Assembly (NCBI GenBank): GCA_026184435.1
Contig: CP046447.1
Length of the DNA: 64,000 bases
Origin: JAADFF01 sp013153035
GTDB lineage: Bacteria > Coprothermobacterota > Coprothermobacteria > Coprothermobacterales > JAADFF01
Strand: one strand, 5' to 3'
The position numbers were made by a program, and so were the translations under genes. Under the pieces are notes generated by a model. It was not told the origin of the DNA and did no database searches. It worked only from the letters and a program-made list of their open reading frames with translations. The first letter of the stretch is position 1. Each line of letters opens with the position of its first letter. Positions 34,742 through 44,236 of the stretch are shown here, one piece after another.

Positions 34742-36121
34742 TTACTCCTCCGCCTTCTTTGGCATATATTTTTCAATCATTTCAAGCTTAATACGCTTGA
34801 GCTCACTCCTTGGAAGCATGGAAAGGAGCCTCCAACCTATATCCAGGGTCTCCTCAATGGTTCTGTTTTCAAACTGTCCCTGTCTGATAAATTCCTCCTC
34901 GAACCTGTCGGCAAACTCCATGTACTTTCTATCCAGCTCACTGATAGATGATTCACCAAGAACAACTGCCAGCTCTCTGACTTCTTTACCCTTAGCATAT
35001 GCAGCATACAGCTGGTTTGCTACACCAGAATGATCTTCTCTTGTCTTACCTTTACCAATACCCTTTTGCATCAAACGGGACAAAGATTGCAGAACATCTA
35101 TTGGAGGATAAATCCCTCTTCTGTGAAGGTCACGGCTAAGGAATATCTGACCTTCGGTAATATAACCAGTAAGGTCAGGAACAGGGTGCGTTCTATCGTC
35201 TTCTGGCATGGTAAGAATTGGAATCTGGGTAACAGAACCCTTCTTACCTTTGATACGACCTGCACGTTCATATATAGTAGCAAGGTCTGTATACATGTAG
35301 CCTGGATAACCACGACGGCCGGGAACCTCTTTACGAGCAGCAGAAATTTCACGCAGAGCCTCACAATAGTTGGTCATATCTGTAAGAATAACAAGAACGT
35401 GCATACCAAGGTCAAATGCCAGATACTCAGCAGCGGTGAGAGCCACACGAGGTGTAGCTATACGTTCAATAGCTGGGTCATTAGCAAGGTTGAGGAATAC
35501 AACTGTTCTATCAAGAGTTCCTCTCTTTCTAAAGTCTTCGAGGAAGAAGTTAGCCTCTTCAAAGGTAATACCCATTGCAGCAAAGACAACAGCGAAATCT
35601 TCACCGGTACCTCTAACCCTTGCCTGTCTGGCAATCTGGGCTGCCAGCTCTGGGTGAGGAAGACCAGAACCAGAGAATATTGGCAGTTTCTGACCACGAA
35701 CAAGTGTGTTCATACCATCAATTGCAGAGACACCTGTCTGAATAAACTCATTAGGATAATCTCTCGCTGTTGGGTTGATAGGACTACCGGTAATATCCAG
35801 TTCTTTTTCTGGAACAGGAGCAGGGCTGCCATCTATTGGTCTACCAATACCATCAAATACACGACCTAGAATTTCAGGAGACACACCAAATGTTAGACCT
35901 TTTCCCAAAAATCTGACTTTTGTATCTGTAAGGTTGATACCATGGGTACCCTCAAACACCTGTACAACAGCATAGCCTTCCGAAGTTTCCAAAACCTGAC
36001 CGTATCTTGTATGACCACCAACTTCTATCTCAACAAGCTCACCATAGGCGGCATCAGAAACACCTTGCACAACCACTAGTGGACCAGATATCTCCGATAT
36101 GGTGGTGTATTCCCTAATCAT
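34742..36121 (-). CDS. atpB: V/A-type ATP synthase subunit B
   Basis: 459 residues: the non-catalytic nucleotide-binding-fold subunit of the A3B3 headpiece. It begins 'YTTISEISGPLVVVQGV', contains 'GRVFDGIGRPIDG' and 'KLPIFSGSGLPH' (a degenerate P-loop replacing Walker A, as expected for B), and ends with 'LDIGWRLLSMLPRSELKRI'. It overlaps atpA by 4 bases. Confidence 0.97.
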   Translation of the reverse strand: MIREYTTISEISGPLVVVQGVSDAAYGELVEIEVGGHTRYGQVLETSEGYAVVQVFEGTHGINLTDTKVRFLGKGLTFGVSPEILGRVFDGIGRPIDGSPAPVPEKELDITGSPINPTARDYPNEFIQTGVSAIDGMNTLVRGQKLPIFSGSGLPHPELAAQIARQARVRGTGEDFAVVFAAMGITFEEANFFLEDFRKRGTLDRTVVFLNLANDPAIERIATPRVALTAAEYLAFDLGMHVLVILTDMTNYCEALREISAARKEVPGRRGYPGYMYTDLATIYERAGRIKGKKGSVTQIPILTMPEDDRTHPVPDLTGYITEGQIFLSRDLHRRGIYPPIDVLQSLSRLMQKGIGKGKTREDHSGVANQLYAAYAKGKEVRELAVVLGESSISELDRKYMEFADRFEEEFIRQGQFENRTIEETLDIGWRLLSMLPRSELKRIKLEMIEKYMPKKAEE

Positions 36122-37896
36122 ACCTGCTCACCACCTTTCTTCATCAATGTCTCAAAGGCTGCATCTATCTCATCGTGAATAGCCTTAATTTCATCTAACC
36201 TATCTGGTGGGATAAATCTCATACGAGAAATCTTTTCTCGTATAGGCAGGGCAATAATGTCTTTAACATCTACACCTGCCTCTAGGGCCTCAAGGGCCTT
36301 GTGATGGAAATGCAGAACATTACGAAGCATGTGATATTGTTTCTCCAGTGGACAGTATGTATCTATATCATCAAACGCGTCCTGCTGCAGGAAGTCTTCT
36401 CTCAGAGATCTTGCAGTTTCCAAAAGAAGCTGGTCATGAGGAGATAAAGCGTCATAACCAACAAGACGTACCAATTCCTGAAGTTCTGACTCCTGTTGAA
36501 GAATCCTCATTGCTTCATGTCTATTATCCACCCAGTCAAGAGCAACATGTTCTTTGGCCCACTCACCTACTCTGTCAACATATAGAGAATAACTTCTTAA
36601 CCAGTGAATGGCTGGAAAGTGACGGGCAAATGCCAGTTGTTGGTCAAGAGACCAGAACACACGAACCTCACGTAGAGTTGCCTGAACAACTGGGTCAGAA
36701 AGGTCACCACCAGGTGGAGAAACAGCACCTATGACAGATACGGAGCCAGTTCTTTCAGGGCTACCTAATGCCTCAATCATACCTGCTCTCTCGTAAAATG
36801 AGGAAATTCTGGAAGCTAGATAAGCTGGATAACCTTCCTCACCAGGCATCTCTTCAAGACGACCAGAAATTTCACGCATAGCCTCAGCCCATCTAGAAGT
36901 AGAATCAGCCATCAAGGCTACATTGTAACCCATGTCTCTGAAATACTCTGCTATAGCAATACCCGTAAAGACTGATGCCTCACGAGCTGCAACAGGCATG
37001 TTAGATGTATTAGCAATTAATACTGTTCTATCCATAAGAGGACCGCCTGTTCTTGGGTCTTTTAGCTCAGGAAACTCAATAAGAACATCTGTCATCTCAT
37101 TACCACGCTCACCACAACCGATATACACAACAACATCGGCATCGGACCAACGGGCAAGCTGATGCTGAATAACTGTCTTACCACTACCAAATGGACCAGG
37201 AACAGCTGCCGTACCACCTTTAACAATGGGGAAGAATGTATCAATTGTTCTCTGTCCGGTTATCATAGGCTCAGAAGCAGCAATTTTCTTGCGATATGGT
37301 CTTCCCATACGGACAGGCCATTTCTGATACATCTTAATCTCTTTTTTCTCTTTGCCAGTATCAATAACAGCTACAACCTCTTCTATGGTAAAGTCGCCAC
37401 TTTTAATATCAACGACTTTACCACGAATGCCCGGGGGAACCATGATTTTGTGTATAACAGTAGATGTTTCAGGCACTTCACCAAGTATATCACCTTCGGA
37501 TACCTCATCGCCTATTTTTACCTTGGGTTCAAAATGCCATTTGGCATTTCTATCAAGGGAAGGTGCCTCAACACCTCTAACAAGGAAAGATCCTCCCATT
37601 TTCCAGAGAACTTCAAGAGGTCTCTGGATACCATCGTAAATATTCTTAACAAGACCTGGACCTAGCTCAACACTGAGAAGCTCACCAGTACCAACAACTT
37701 CTTCACCAGGTCTAACGCCACCGGTTTCTTCGTAAACCTGTATATAAGCCCTGTCTCCCTCAATACGTATAACCTCACCAAATAGGCCAAGAGAACCAAC
37801 TCGTACAACCTCAAACATCTTAACACCTTGCATCTCTTTGGCCACGACGAGGGGACCGGCCACTCGTGCTACTTTTCCTCGTACAACTTGTGCCAT
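36118..37896 (-). CDS. atpA: V/A-type ATP synthase catalytic subunit A
   Basis: 592 residues. The beta-barrel N-domain and the extra non-homologous region typical of A subunits precede the P-loop GPFGSGKTVIQHQLA. The catalytic Glu region 'YIGCGERGNEMTDVL' and 'ADSTSRWAEAMREISGRLEEMPGEEGYPAYL' (in pieces) follow. It hydrolyses or makes ATP at the A/B interface. No intein interrupts the P-loop, unlike some archaeal and yeast A subunits. Confidence 0.97.
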   Translation of the reverse strand: MAQVVRGKVARVAGPLVVAKEMQGVKMFEVVRVGSLGLFGEVIRIEGDRAYIQVYEETGGVRPGEEVVGTGELLSVELGPGLVKNIYDGIQRPLEVLWKMGGSFLVRGVEAPSLDRNAKWHFEPKVKIGDEVSEGDILGEVPETSTVIHKIMVPPGIRGKVVDIKSGDFTIEEVVAVIDTGKEKKEIKMYQKWPVRMGRPYRKKIAASEPMITGQRTIDTFFPIVKGGTAAVPGPFGSGKTVIQHQLARWSDADVVVYIGCGERGNEMTDVLIEFPELKDPRTGGPLMDRTVLIANTSNMPVAAREASVFTGIAIAEYFRDMGYNVALMADSTSRWAEAMREISGRLEEMPGEEGYPAYLASRISSFYERAGMIEALGSPERTGSVSVIGAVSPPGGDLSDPVVQATLREVRVFWSLDQQLAFARHFPAIHWLRSYSLYVDRVGEWAKEHVALDWVDNRHEAMRILQQESELQELVRLVGYDALSPHDQLLLETARSLREDFLQQDAFDDIDTYCPLEKQYHMLRNVLHFHHKALEALEAGVDVKDIIALPIREKISRMRFIPPDRLDEIKAIHDEIDAAFETLMKKGGEQV

Positions 37897-37914
37897 ATGC
37901 TATCCACCCCTTCC

Positions 37915-38220
37915 CTATTCAAAGATCCTTATACCAAGGGCACGTTCTATCTTCTTTTCAAGAACCTTAGATGCCTTCTCCTCGTCTTTACCGAGAATAA
38001 CCACAGAAAACTCTGGTCTACTGACATTATCTAAGAGTTCTTGGTACCGAGTATATACATCTTCAGATACGATCAATATGGCATACTCCTTATTAGAGAT
38101 AATATCCTTTATCTTTTGAGTAATATCTTCATTCTCATCAAACCACTCTACCCCTATAAGGGCAAGAGCTCTAATATGTGGTAAGTTGCCTATAGCTGCT
38201 ATTTTATACATAGACCTCAC
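37915..38220 (-). CDS. atpF: V/A-type ATP synthase subunit F
   Basis: 101 residues with a Rossmann-like small-domain pattern: 'YKIAAIGNLPHIRALALIGVEWFDE' opening, then 'AILIVSEDVYTRYQELLD'. It is a central-stalk regulatory subunit that binds D. The start is ambiguous: GTG 38220 has AAGAGGGTG upstream, while ATG 38211 gives the more usual MYKIA beginning but only 2 bases of spacing. It overlaps atpC. Confidence 0.9.
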   Translation of the reverse strand: MRSMYKIAAIGNLPHIRALALIGVEWFDENEDITQKIKDIISNKEYAILIVSEDVYTRYQELLDNVSRPEFSVVILGKDEEKASKVLEKKIERALGIRIFE

Positions 38221-39001
38221 GCACCCTCTTTACAATTTCTTCCCTTGACAAATGTCCCCATATTCCTGTTGCAACAATGCGAACGTTCCTATATGCTATA
38301 TCCAAAGCCCTGTAATAAAATACTATTTCGTATAAAGGATTGCTTGTCATTGAAAGACCACTAAGTTTTAGCAACAGATACTCATCAACAAGCACCTCTA
38401 AATCCAAAATAGGCATATCACCTAAGTCCGATGCAAGTCCCAAAATAGAAGCCACTTGTTTGGGATCAGCTTCTCCTCTTTCCAGAAGAACAGAAATCTT
38501 ATCTCCCATATACATCGGGGCGAACAAGTGTCTCATTGTAGTAAGATCCCATCCATAAGCGTGGGCACGCTTATAGAGAAACAGAAGCAAATATCTATAC
38601 CACTCATCATATTCTGCTTCCAAATACCTATCATCAAATGAACGAACTGTCGCCCATAGCTTGTCCGTAGCATCAATCATATCCTCAAGGGTTAATGTTT
38701 CTTTATCTTTGACAAACCAATCAGGAAATAAAGCCAAAGCAATAGGTCTTTCATCATCTACAACAGTAAAGTAGTCTGTTACTTCTTCTTCTATATGCTG
38801 TTTAGCAAGGATAACAATATCACTTAGTGAAACATTACCTTCAATAGCTGAAAATCCTTTTATCCCATTAAGCATGGAAACAAATTCTGACCATGAAGTA
38901 GCATCAGCCATACGAACAACCTGGGACTTTGTTGGAATTTCACCTAAACGGGCTGCAATCGTCCCTCCAAGAAGCCTCTCGTAGTGCTTCCACACGATCA
39001 T
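38204..39001 (-). CDS. atpC: V/A-type ATP synthase subunit C
   Basis: 265 residues, all-helical and somewhat shorter than the usual ~330. Subunit C is the funnel-shaped coupler linking the central stalk to the membrane rotor. The sequence is divergent, but features such as 'RYLLLFLYKRAHAYGWDLTTMRHLF' (split) and 'YRNVRIVATGIWGHLSREEI' fit the family, and the position E-C-F is canonical. A 9-bp palindrome lies at 38555-38574. Confidence 0.87.
   Translation of the reverse strand: MIVWKHYERLLGGTIAARLGEIPTKSQVVRMADATSWSEFVSMLNGIKGFSAIEGNVSLSDIVILAKQHIEEEVTDYFTVVDDERPIALALFPDWFVKDKETLTLEDMIDATDKLWATVRSFDDRYLEAEYDEWYRYLLLFLYKRAHAYGWDLTTMRHLFAPMYMGDKISVLLERGEADPKQVASILGLASDLGDMPILDLEVLVDEYLLLKLSGLSMTSNPLYEIVFYYRALDIAYRNVRIVATGIWGHLSREEIVKRVREVYV
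38555..38574. repeat. Short palindrome in atpC
   Basis: ATAAGCGTG and CACGCTTAT are perfect 9-base complements around GG. By a uniform-base estimate, one or two such sites are expected by chance in this window. Confidence 0.5.
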
Positions 39002-39783
39002 GATACTACCCCCTTCAGAACAGCATCTCTGATCGCAGCCAAATTACTTCGAACAAGGTCTTCTACTATAACCGATGGTGATACATCTATCTTGGCATTA
39101 CCAGTATCAACAAGCACAATCATGTTTTCATCTTTGATAGTTACAAACTTTACCTCTTGACCAAACTCTCTTTGAAGTTCCTTAACAACAGACATGGGTA
39201 ATTTATCGGAAACAATAACAGATTTTACTTCTTTTGATCCTATAAGCTGGGATACATAAGAAGCATACAAATCAGCAGCATCCCCGGTAAGCACTTTTAG
39301 CATTTCATTCTTTATATCATCTATGACACGGGTAAAGACCTCATTTATAAACTTTCTCTTCTCCACAGCAAAGATACTTTCTATAACAGCCTTTTCTTCT
39401 TTAAGTTTTGCCTCAAGATGTTTAATTGTTTGCTGCCACTCGAAATCAATATCAGCTACAATATCTCTGATTACCTTCAATGTTTCAGCTACAACCTCTT
39501 CGATAGCTCTATCCAGTTCTACAGACAGCTCTTTATATATATTGTCAACAAATTGCCTGTTTACAATATGTTTTTCTTCTTTATCTTCAGTAGTTGATTC
39601 CTGAAGGTCTTGAACAATGTCATACCACAACTCTTTGGCATACTCCGTTGCTTCTTCTCTTATTATGGCAGGAAGCGTATTCTCAACTGCACTTTTGATA
39701 CCATCAATATCAAGTCCATCATTGGTATACGCACCGAGAGCCTCAAGCCATCTGGTCTTTACCCTTTCTTGTAAGCCAGCCAC
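38998..39783 (-). CDS. atpE: V/A-type ATP synthase subunit E (peripheral stalk)
   Basis: 261 residues, longer than the common ~190-200. An N-terminal helical region of about 60-70 residues precedes the usual long coiled coil, and the C-terminal alpha/beta head ends 'IDVSPSVIVEDLVRSNLAAIRDAVLKG'. It pairs with the G/H subunit to form the peripheral stalk. The start is GTG 39783, 7 bases after GAGGT; GTG 39792 is the alternative. It overlaps atpC by 4 bases. Confidence 0.88.
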   Translation of the reverse strand: MAGLQERVKTRWLEALGAYTNDGLDIDGIKSAVENTLPAIIREEATEYAKELWYDIVQDLQESTTEDKEEKHIVNRQFVDNIYKELSVELDRAIEEVVAETLKVIRDIVADIDFEWQQTIKHLEAKLKEEKAVIESIFAVEKRKFINEVFTRVIDDIKNEMLKVLTGDAADLYASYVSQLIGSKEVKSVIVSDKLPMSVVKELQREFGQEVKFVTIKDENMIVLVDTGNAKIDVSPSVIVEDLVRSNLAAIRDAVLKGVVS

Positions 39784-39794
39784 ACTCCCCACCT

Positions 39795-40265
39795 CTATAT
39801 CTTAACCTGGTTAAGCATGATGATTGTGGCAAGCAGACCAACAAGGGCATATGTCTCAACGATAGCAGGAATGATAATAGCACGACCAGCAAGCTCCTGT
39901 CTGCGGGCTACCATCTGAAGAGCAGCGGCAGAAGCCTTACCCTGCCAAACACCAGACATTAGCTCGGCAACCATAACAGGGATAAAGGCTGCAAAAATAG
40001 CCAATCCTGTAGCAAGATCCATTTTGTCTATATTATTGGCTATTTTGGCAATACCAAGGAACATAGCGACAAAACCATAGAAACCCTGTGTACCAGGAAG
40101 AGCCTGCATGATTAGTGCAAGAGCACCAAGTTCTGGTTTTTCTCTTTGAACTCCTGCTGCTGCCTCACCAGCGATACCAACACCAATTGCAGAACCAACA
40201 GAAGCTAAACCTGCACCAATACCTGCACCTACTAAAGCAATTGCTGCACCCCAAGATACGATCAT
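39795..40265 (-). CDS. atpK: V/A-type ATP synthase subunit K (c-ring proteolipid), sodium-type signature
   Basis: 156 residues, four membrane helices in two hairpins, as in duplicated V-type proteolipids. The second helix carries LPGTQGFYG (Leu56, Thr59, Gln60, Tyr63), the third SGVWQGK (Gln108), and the fourth the ion-binding carboxylate in IVETYALVG (Glu137). These correspond to the sodium ligands described for Enterococcus hirae NtpK (Leu61, Thr64, Gln65, Gln110, Glu139). The first hairpin has no carboxylate in that position, so one ion site per four helices. Sodium coupling is an inference from these residues. Confidence 0.95.
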   Translation of the reverse strand: MIVSWGAAIALVGAGIGAGLASVGSAIGVGIAGEAAAGVQREKPELGALALIMQALPGTQGFYGFVAMFLGIAKIANNIDKMDLATGLAIFAAFIPVMVAELMSGVWQGKASAAALQMVARRQELAGRAIIIPAIVETYALVGLLATIIMLNQVKI

Positions 40266-42238
40266 TTAGCATCAACCTCCTTCACAAATTTGTGATATTT
40301 CCCATCAAGTGTTATAGGTTTAAACTCACACCCCGTCCCTTCGAAGAATCGGCCATACATCTCAAGGAATATAAGACGGGATGAGTGTACAAACGAACCA
40401 AGAAGCCCCAATGCCAAGTTAAGGGCATGGGCAAGAATAAGTAATATGATACCTATGACTATCTTAAACATAGGAGCAAGCATGGTATTAAGCACATGGG
40501 CAACAATACCAGTAGAAAGGTTTAGAGCAAGCAAACGAGAATAAGACAAAGTATCGGCCAAGAAACTAGCCACACCATACCCACCAGCGATACCATACAG
40601 TGAAATCAGACCGAAGGCAATTCTACCAATAGGATTTTTAATATGCCTACCTTGTGTCAGCACAATTAATAGGGCTGAGCCCATAGCAATATATTTAGCG
40701 TACATTAGTGTTGTGGCACTAACTCCTACACCAATAATAGGAAGCACAAGTACTACAAGGGATAGTAAGAATACCTGCCACGCAAACACATCAAATACGG
40801 CTGTTTGCCAATCACCTTGCTTAAATGACCACCATGCCTTAATACTCATAGCATACATCTGCATCACAATACCTATAATCAAAACCGTGCCAAGTCCCAA
40901 ATTGGTATTGTGGACAACATCAAAGAAACTGAAGAACCCAAATACTTTTCCATTGTATACAAAAGGATTTTCTCCAAACCAAGTCCATGTAACTATACCG
41001 AATATAAGAGACGTTAAACCCAAATAGAAAATAAATAGAAGTGTATTCTTTGTGCCTTCTTCGGCTTTTTTATAGCGAATTAAGAAATAAAGTGCTGTAA
41101 GCATTAACAATGCACCATATCCCGCATCGCCAAGTGCTATACCAAAGAAGATAAAGAATGCAGGAGCTGTAAACTTCGTAGGATCAAAGAATCTATAATG
41201 AGGAACACCATATAGCTTGGTAACAATTTCAAATGGTCTCAGCCACCATGGATTTTCTATCTTAACAGGTGGATCTTCTTCCTCACTCGGATCACTCATC
41301 AGCACTCTAACAGGATAGTTATGTTCAAGATTATATTTAACCCTATCTGCTTTATCTTTATCTATCCAGCCCCAAAGGTAAACAAACTTTTTTCCCTTAA
41401 GAACATTATCAGAAACAACTTGCCACTTTTCTTTTTCAACTTCTAAGTAGTCAACCAAAACTTTATATGTATCTTGCTGATCATTTAGCCATCTGAGAAC
41501 CTCTTCTATCTGTTTCCGCCTTTTATCCTCTAATTCAGCCCGTCTTGTCTCAAGCTCTTTAATATACTCTGCAGGTTCGATATCTACTGCTGGCAGAGAT
41601 ACAGCATATTCCTTCCATCTTTCAACAACTTGGGCAGCCTTATCAGAATAATACACGATAAGTACATACCATTGCTTTCCCGTCTTCTTAGCCCACATCC
41701 AATAGTAACCATCAATGGTCTTTAAATCTTCCCATAATGGAGCAACATATCTTTCTGAAATTTCAATGGGTAAATATCTCAAATGCTTGAGATTATGAAG
41801 AACAGACAGCTGAATAGTTATAAACTGCCAAGGTTTTAACATCTCTATTTGATAAGAAATATGTTCTATTTCTTTATCAATATGATGGATATCATCAAGC
41901 ATCTTTTGGAGCTCGTTAAACAACATCTCACCCTTAGTTTCCCATAGAGATCTTGCCTCATCTATGCTCATGACCTTACGAGGTTCAAACATGCTCTTTT
42001 TAAACGGAGTATCACCATGCAGGGAAACAAACTCTTCAGCGTTTCTCCATATAGAGAGATATGTACTAATCTTCTGGAGAGTTTGCCTGACAGTCTCTTT
42101 GATATTACCACCTGTTTCTTGTAATTCCTCTATATGTTCCACATGGAAATCTCTAATACTGGCAATATATTCTAAAATCTCTGGAACTTTATTCCCCCAC
42201 GCATATATTTCAAGCTTCTTTAGCGGTTTAACAGCCAT
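40262..42238 (-). CDS. atpI: V/A-type ATP synthase subunit I (a-subunit homologue)
   Basis: 658 residues. The cytosolic N-terminal half has two long coiled-coil segments (about 80-130 and 215-270). The membrane half has seven to eight helices, starting near 'FTAPAFFIFFGIALGDAGYGALLML' and ending with 'LGLLGSFVHSSRLIFLEMYGRFFEGTG' (in pieces), the conserved stator face against the K ring. It joins the peripheral stalks to the membrane. It overlaps atpK by 4 bases. Confidence 0.95.
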   Translation of the reverse strand: MAVKPLKKLEIYAWGNKVPEILEYIASIRDFHVEHIEELQETGGNIKETVRQTLQKISTYLSIWRNAEEFVSLHGDTPFKKSMFEPRKVMSIDEARSLWETKGEMLFNELQKMLDDIHHIDKEIEHISYQIEMLKPWQFITIQLSVLHNLKHLRYLPIEISERYVAPLWEDLKTIDGYYWMWAKKTGKQWYVLIVYYSDKAAQVVERWKEYAVSLPAVDIEPAEYIKELETRRAELEDKRRKQIEEVLRWLNDQQDTYKVLVDYLEVEKEKWQVVSDNVLKGKKFVYLWGWIDKDKADRVKYNLEHNYPVRVLMSDPSEEEDPPVKIENPWWLRPFEIVTKLYGVPHYRFFDPTKFTAPAFFIFFGIALGDAGYGALLMLTALYFLIRYKKAEEGTKNTLLFIFYLGLTSLIFGIVTWTWFGENPFVYNGKVFGFFSFFDVVHNTNLGLGTVLIIGIVMQMYAMSIKAWWSFKQGDWQTAVFDVFAWQVFLLSLVVLVLPIIGVGVSATTLMYAKYIAMGSALLIVLTQGRHIKNPIGRIAFGLISLYGIAGGYGVASFLADTLSYSRLLALNLSTGIVAHVLNTMLAPMFKIVIGIILLILAHALNLALGLLGSFVHSSRLIFLEMYGRFFEGTGCEFKPITLDGKYHKFVKEVDAK

Positions 42239-42240
42239 GA

Positions 42241-42555
42241 TCAGATCCCCCCGTGAAGCCTATGAATGAGATCTGTGATAATAGAAGTTTTCTTCTCCTG
42301 ATATGTCTCCCATATTTTCTTTTCCAGATTCTTCAACTCAGCATTCGTCTTTTCAGATACTTGTTTATGATAAGCATCTATTTCCTGTTGAATCTTTGCT
42401 TCTTCGGATTTTCTATAATTTTCTATAGCCTCCTCAAGAACCTGTTTGGTTTCTTTAGAAAGTAACTGAGGTGTTGTTTTCAAATTTGTCTCTACACTCT
42501 TCCACTGTTCTACAGCCTTATCCAACATTTCTATCTGCCTCATCAGTTCTGCCAC
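42241..42555 (-). CDS. atpH: V/A-type ATP synthase subunit G/H (peripheral stalk)
   Basis: A 104-residue, almost entirely charged coiled coil ending in 'KTSIITDLIHRLHGGI'. Position first in the operon and architecture match the small G/H subunit that pairs with E. Sequence conservation in this family is poor, so the identification relies on operon order. The start is GTG 42555, with AAGGGGGT upstream. It is 14 bases after the decarboxylase gene, so the two may be co-transcribed. Confidence 0.8.
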   Translation of the reverse strand: MAELMRQIEMLDKAVEQWKSVETNLKTTPQLLSKETKQVLEEAIENYRKSEEAKIQQEIDAYHKQVSEKTNAELKNLEKKIWETYQEKKTSIITDLIHRLHGGI

Positions 42556-42569
42556 CGTTATCTACCCCC

Positions 42570-44051
42570 TTATTTAATAACTTTTATATAGTTCAGTTCG
42601 GGATCAATCGGGCCCTGAACCTCTGCACCTTGGGTAATTCTCTCTTTTATAAACTCATATATTTCACGATCTATCCGCTCACCAGGTGCCACAATAGGTA
42701 TACCTGGTGGGTATAAGCTAACAACTTCCGCGCAAACACGACCAATCACATTTTCATCAAAGGCAACCATCTCAGACTTTGCAAAGAATGCCTCTCTAGG
42801 TGTTAAAACAACTTCTGGTATATGCGGAAGAATATGATAATCAACCCCCCTTGTTTCCTCACCTTTATAATACTTCTTACTCATATCCTTAATGGCATCT
42901 ACAAGCACCTTAGCATCATCCATATAGTGACCCACAGTAATAAAAGCCAAAACATTGTGTGGATCTGACAGTTCCACTTCAATGTTATATTCATGATTAA
43001 GAATCTTCTCCGCTATATATCCATACATCCTACCTTTATTATATTCCCATTTACCCTCAAAACTAATTACTATCTTAGTTTCATCATAAACAGAAACAAA
43101 AGGATCCGTTTCCTCGACTTCCTTACTTATAACGAATATTCCTGGAATTTCATTTAATGTTTTACGAAGATAACGAGCAACATCAAGCACTCTGTCATAG
43201 ATTATCTTACCTTCCGTTGCCAACTGCATTCTCGCAACATCAAGAGAAGACAGCAAAACATAGTTAGGAGATGTAGACTGAAGCACCTGCAAAGCCATTT
43301 TCAACCGAGCCAAATCGATGAAACCATTATCGTTATAATGAATCCAAGAAGTCTGAGTCATGGATGCAAGTGTCTTATGGGCACTTTGAACAACAAGATC
43401 TGCCCCTTGCCTGACAGCCGTCTCCGGAAGCTCTGGATGCATCCCATAGTGAGCACCATGAGCCTCATCAACAAGAAGAGGCATATTGTATTTATGAGCA
43501 ATATCAGCATAGAGCTTAACATTACCAGTCATACCATAGTAGTTGGGCGTAGTAATAAACACAGCCTTGGCATCTGTATTGTTCTTTATAGTTTCTTCCA
43601 GTTTTCCCGGATCAAGATTTGTCGTAACACCTATGCGACTATTAACCTCAACAGGCACATAGACAGGGACAGCACCAGAAACAATAAGCCCACCTAATGC
43701 AGATCTATGAGAATTGCGTCCGAGAATAATCTTTTCACCGTCACCAACAGTAGAAAAAATCATTGCATGGTTACCGCCAGTACTTCCATTGATAAGGAAA
43801 AAAGATTCGGTACTACCATACAAGTCTGATAATAAATCCTGGGCTTCTTTCAGAATACCAGTAGCCTTATGAAGATAGTCTACACCCTCAACCTCTGTCA
43901 AATCAAGAAGAAAAACATTTTCACCAAGAAAATCTTTTAGAAGAGGATGCACACCTTTACCTCTATTATGACCAGGCATATGAAATGCCGTACGACCCTT
44001 ATTAATATACTTTAATAGGCCTTCAAAATAAGGTGCTCTTCTCTGGTCCAA
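42570..44051 (-). CDS. speA: Orn/Lys/Arg decarboxylase family, probably arginine decarboxylase
   Basis: A 493-residue PLP fold-type I decarboxylase of the short (B. subtilis SpeA-like) class without the wing domain. It shows 'TAFHMPGHNRGKG', 'GSTGGNHAMI', the aspartate block 'LLVDEAHGAHYG' and the PLP-lysine motif SAHKTLASMTQ. It would make agmatine (or cadaverine/putrescine), the first step toward spermidine; Arg, Lys and Orn specificity cannot be told apart by eye. The start is TTG 44051 with ATAGGAGGGAAGATGA upstream. With bpsA and the aminotransferase it forms a polyamine theme in the window. Confidence 0.88.
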   Translation of the reverse strand: MDQRRAPYFEGLLKYINKGRTAFHMPGHNRGKGVHPLLKDFLGENVFLLDLTEVEGVDYLHKATGILKEAQDLLSDLYGSTESFFLINGSTGGNHAMIFSTVGDGEKIILGRNSHRSALGGLIVSGAVPVYVPVEVNSRIGVTTNLDPGKLEETIKNNTDAKAVFITTPNYYGMTGNVKLYADIAHKYNMPLLVDEAHGAHYGMHPELPETAVRQGADLVVQSAHKTLASMTQTSWIHYNDNGFIDLARLKMALQVLQSTSPNYVLLSSLDVARMQLATEGKIIYDRVLDVARYLRKTLNEIPGIFVISKEVEETDPFVSVYDETKIVISFEGKWEYNKGRMYGYIAEKILNHEYNIEVELSDPHNVLAFITVGHYMDDAKVLVDAIKDMSKKYYKGEETRGVDYHILPHIPEVVLTPREAFFAKSEMVAFDENVIGRVCAEVVSLYPPGIPIVAPGERIDREIYEFIKERITQGAEVQGPIDPELNYIKVIK

Positions 44052-44099
44052 TCATCTTCCCTCCTATAGTTTAGTTTTATAATTTTTCCTATATAAAAA

Positions 44100-44176
44100 T
44101 GGTCGGGGCGGGCGGGCTCGAACCGCCGACCCCCTGGTCCCGAACCAGGTGCGCTACCTTACTGCGCTACGCCCCG
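44100..44176 (-). tRNA. tRNA-Pro (anticodon CGG)
   Basis: 77 bases including CCA. The acceptor CGGGGCG pairs with CGCCCCG, the anticodon stem CCTGG/CCAGG encloses TTCGGGA (anticodon CGG), and the T arm is GGCGGTTCGAGCCCGCC. It is a single gene between purA and the decarboxylase. Confidence 0.95.
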
Positions 44177-44210
44177 ACCGTTGCCTTAACCCATCACATA
44201 TGCGTTTGCT

Positions 44211-44219
44211 ATTATATCA
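44211..44219 (-). promoter_or_regulatory. Extended -10 promoter for tRNA-Pro
   Basis: On the - strand TGATATAAT (extended -10, TGnTATAAT) lies in the 60-base gap between purA and tRNA-Pro, about 35 bases upstream of the tRNA 5' end. No good -35 is seen, consistent with an extended -10 promoter. Confidence 0.6.
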
Positions 44220-44236
44220 CAAATATCTATCTTAAC

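Noticed and set aside
35030..35869. 279-codon + strand frame opposite atpB
   Set aside because: Lies wholly antisense to a highly conserved gene, has a low-complexity Thr/Ser/Asn-rich translation and no ribosome site; a coding shadow.
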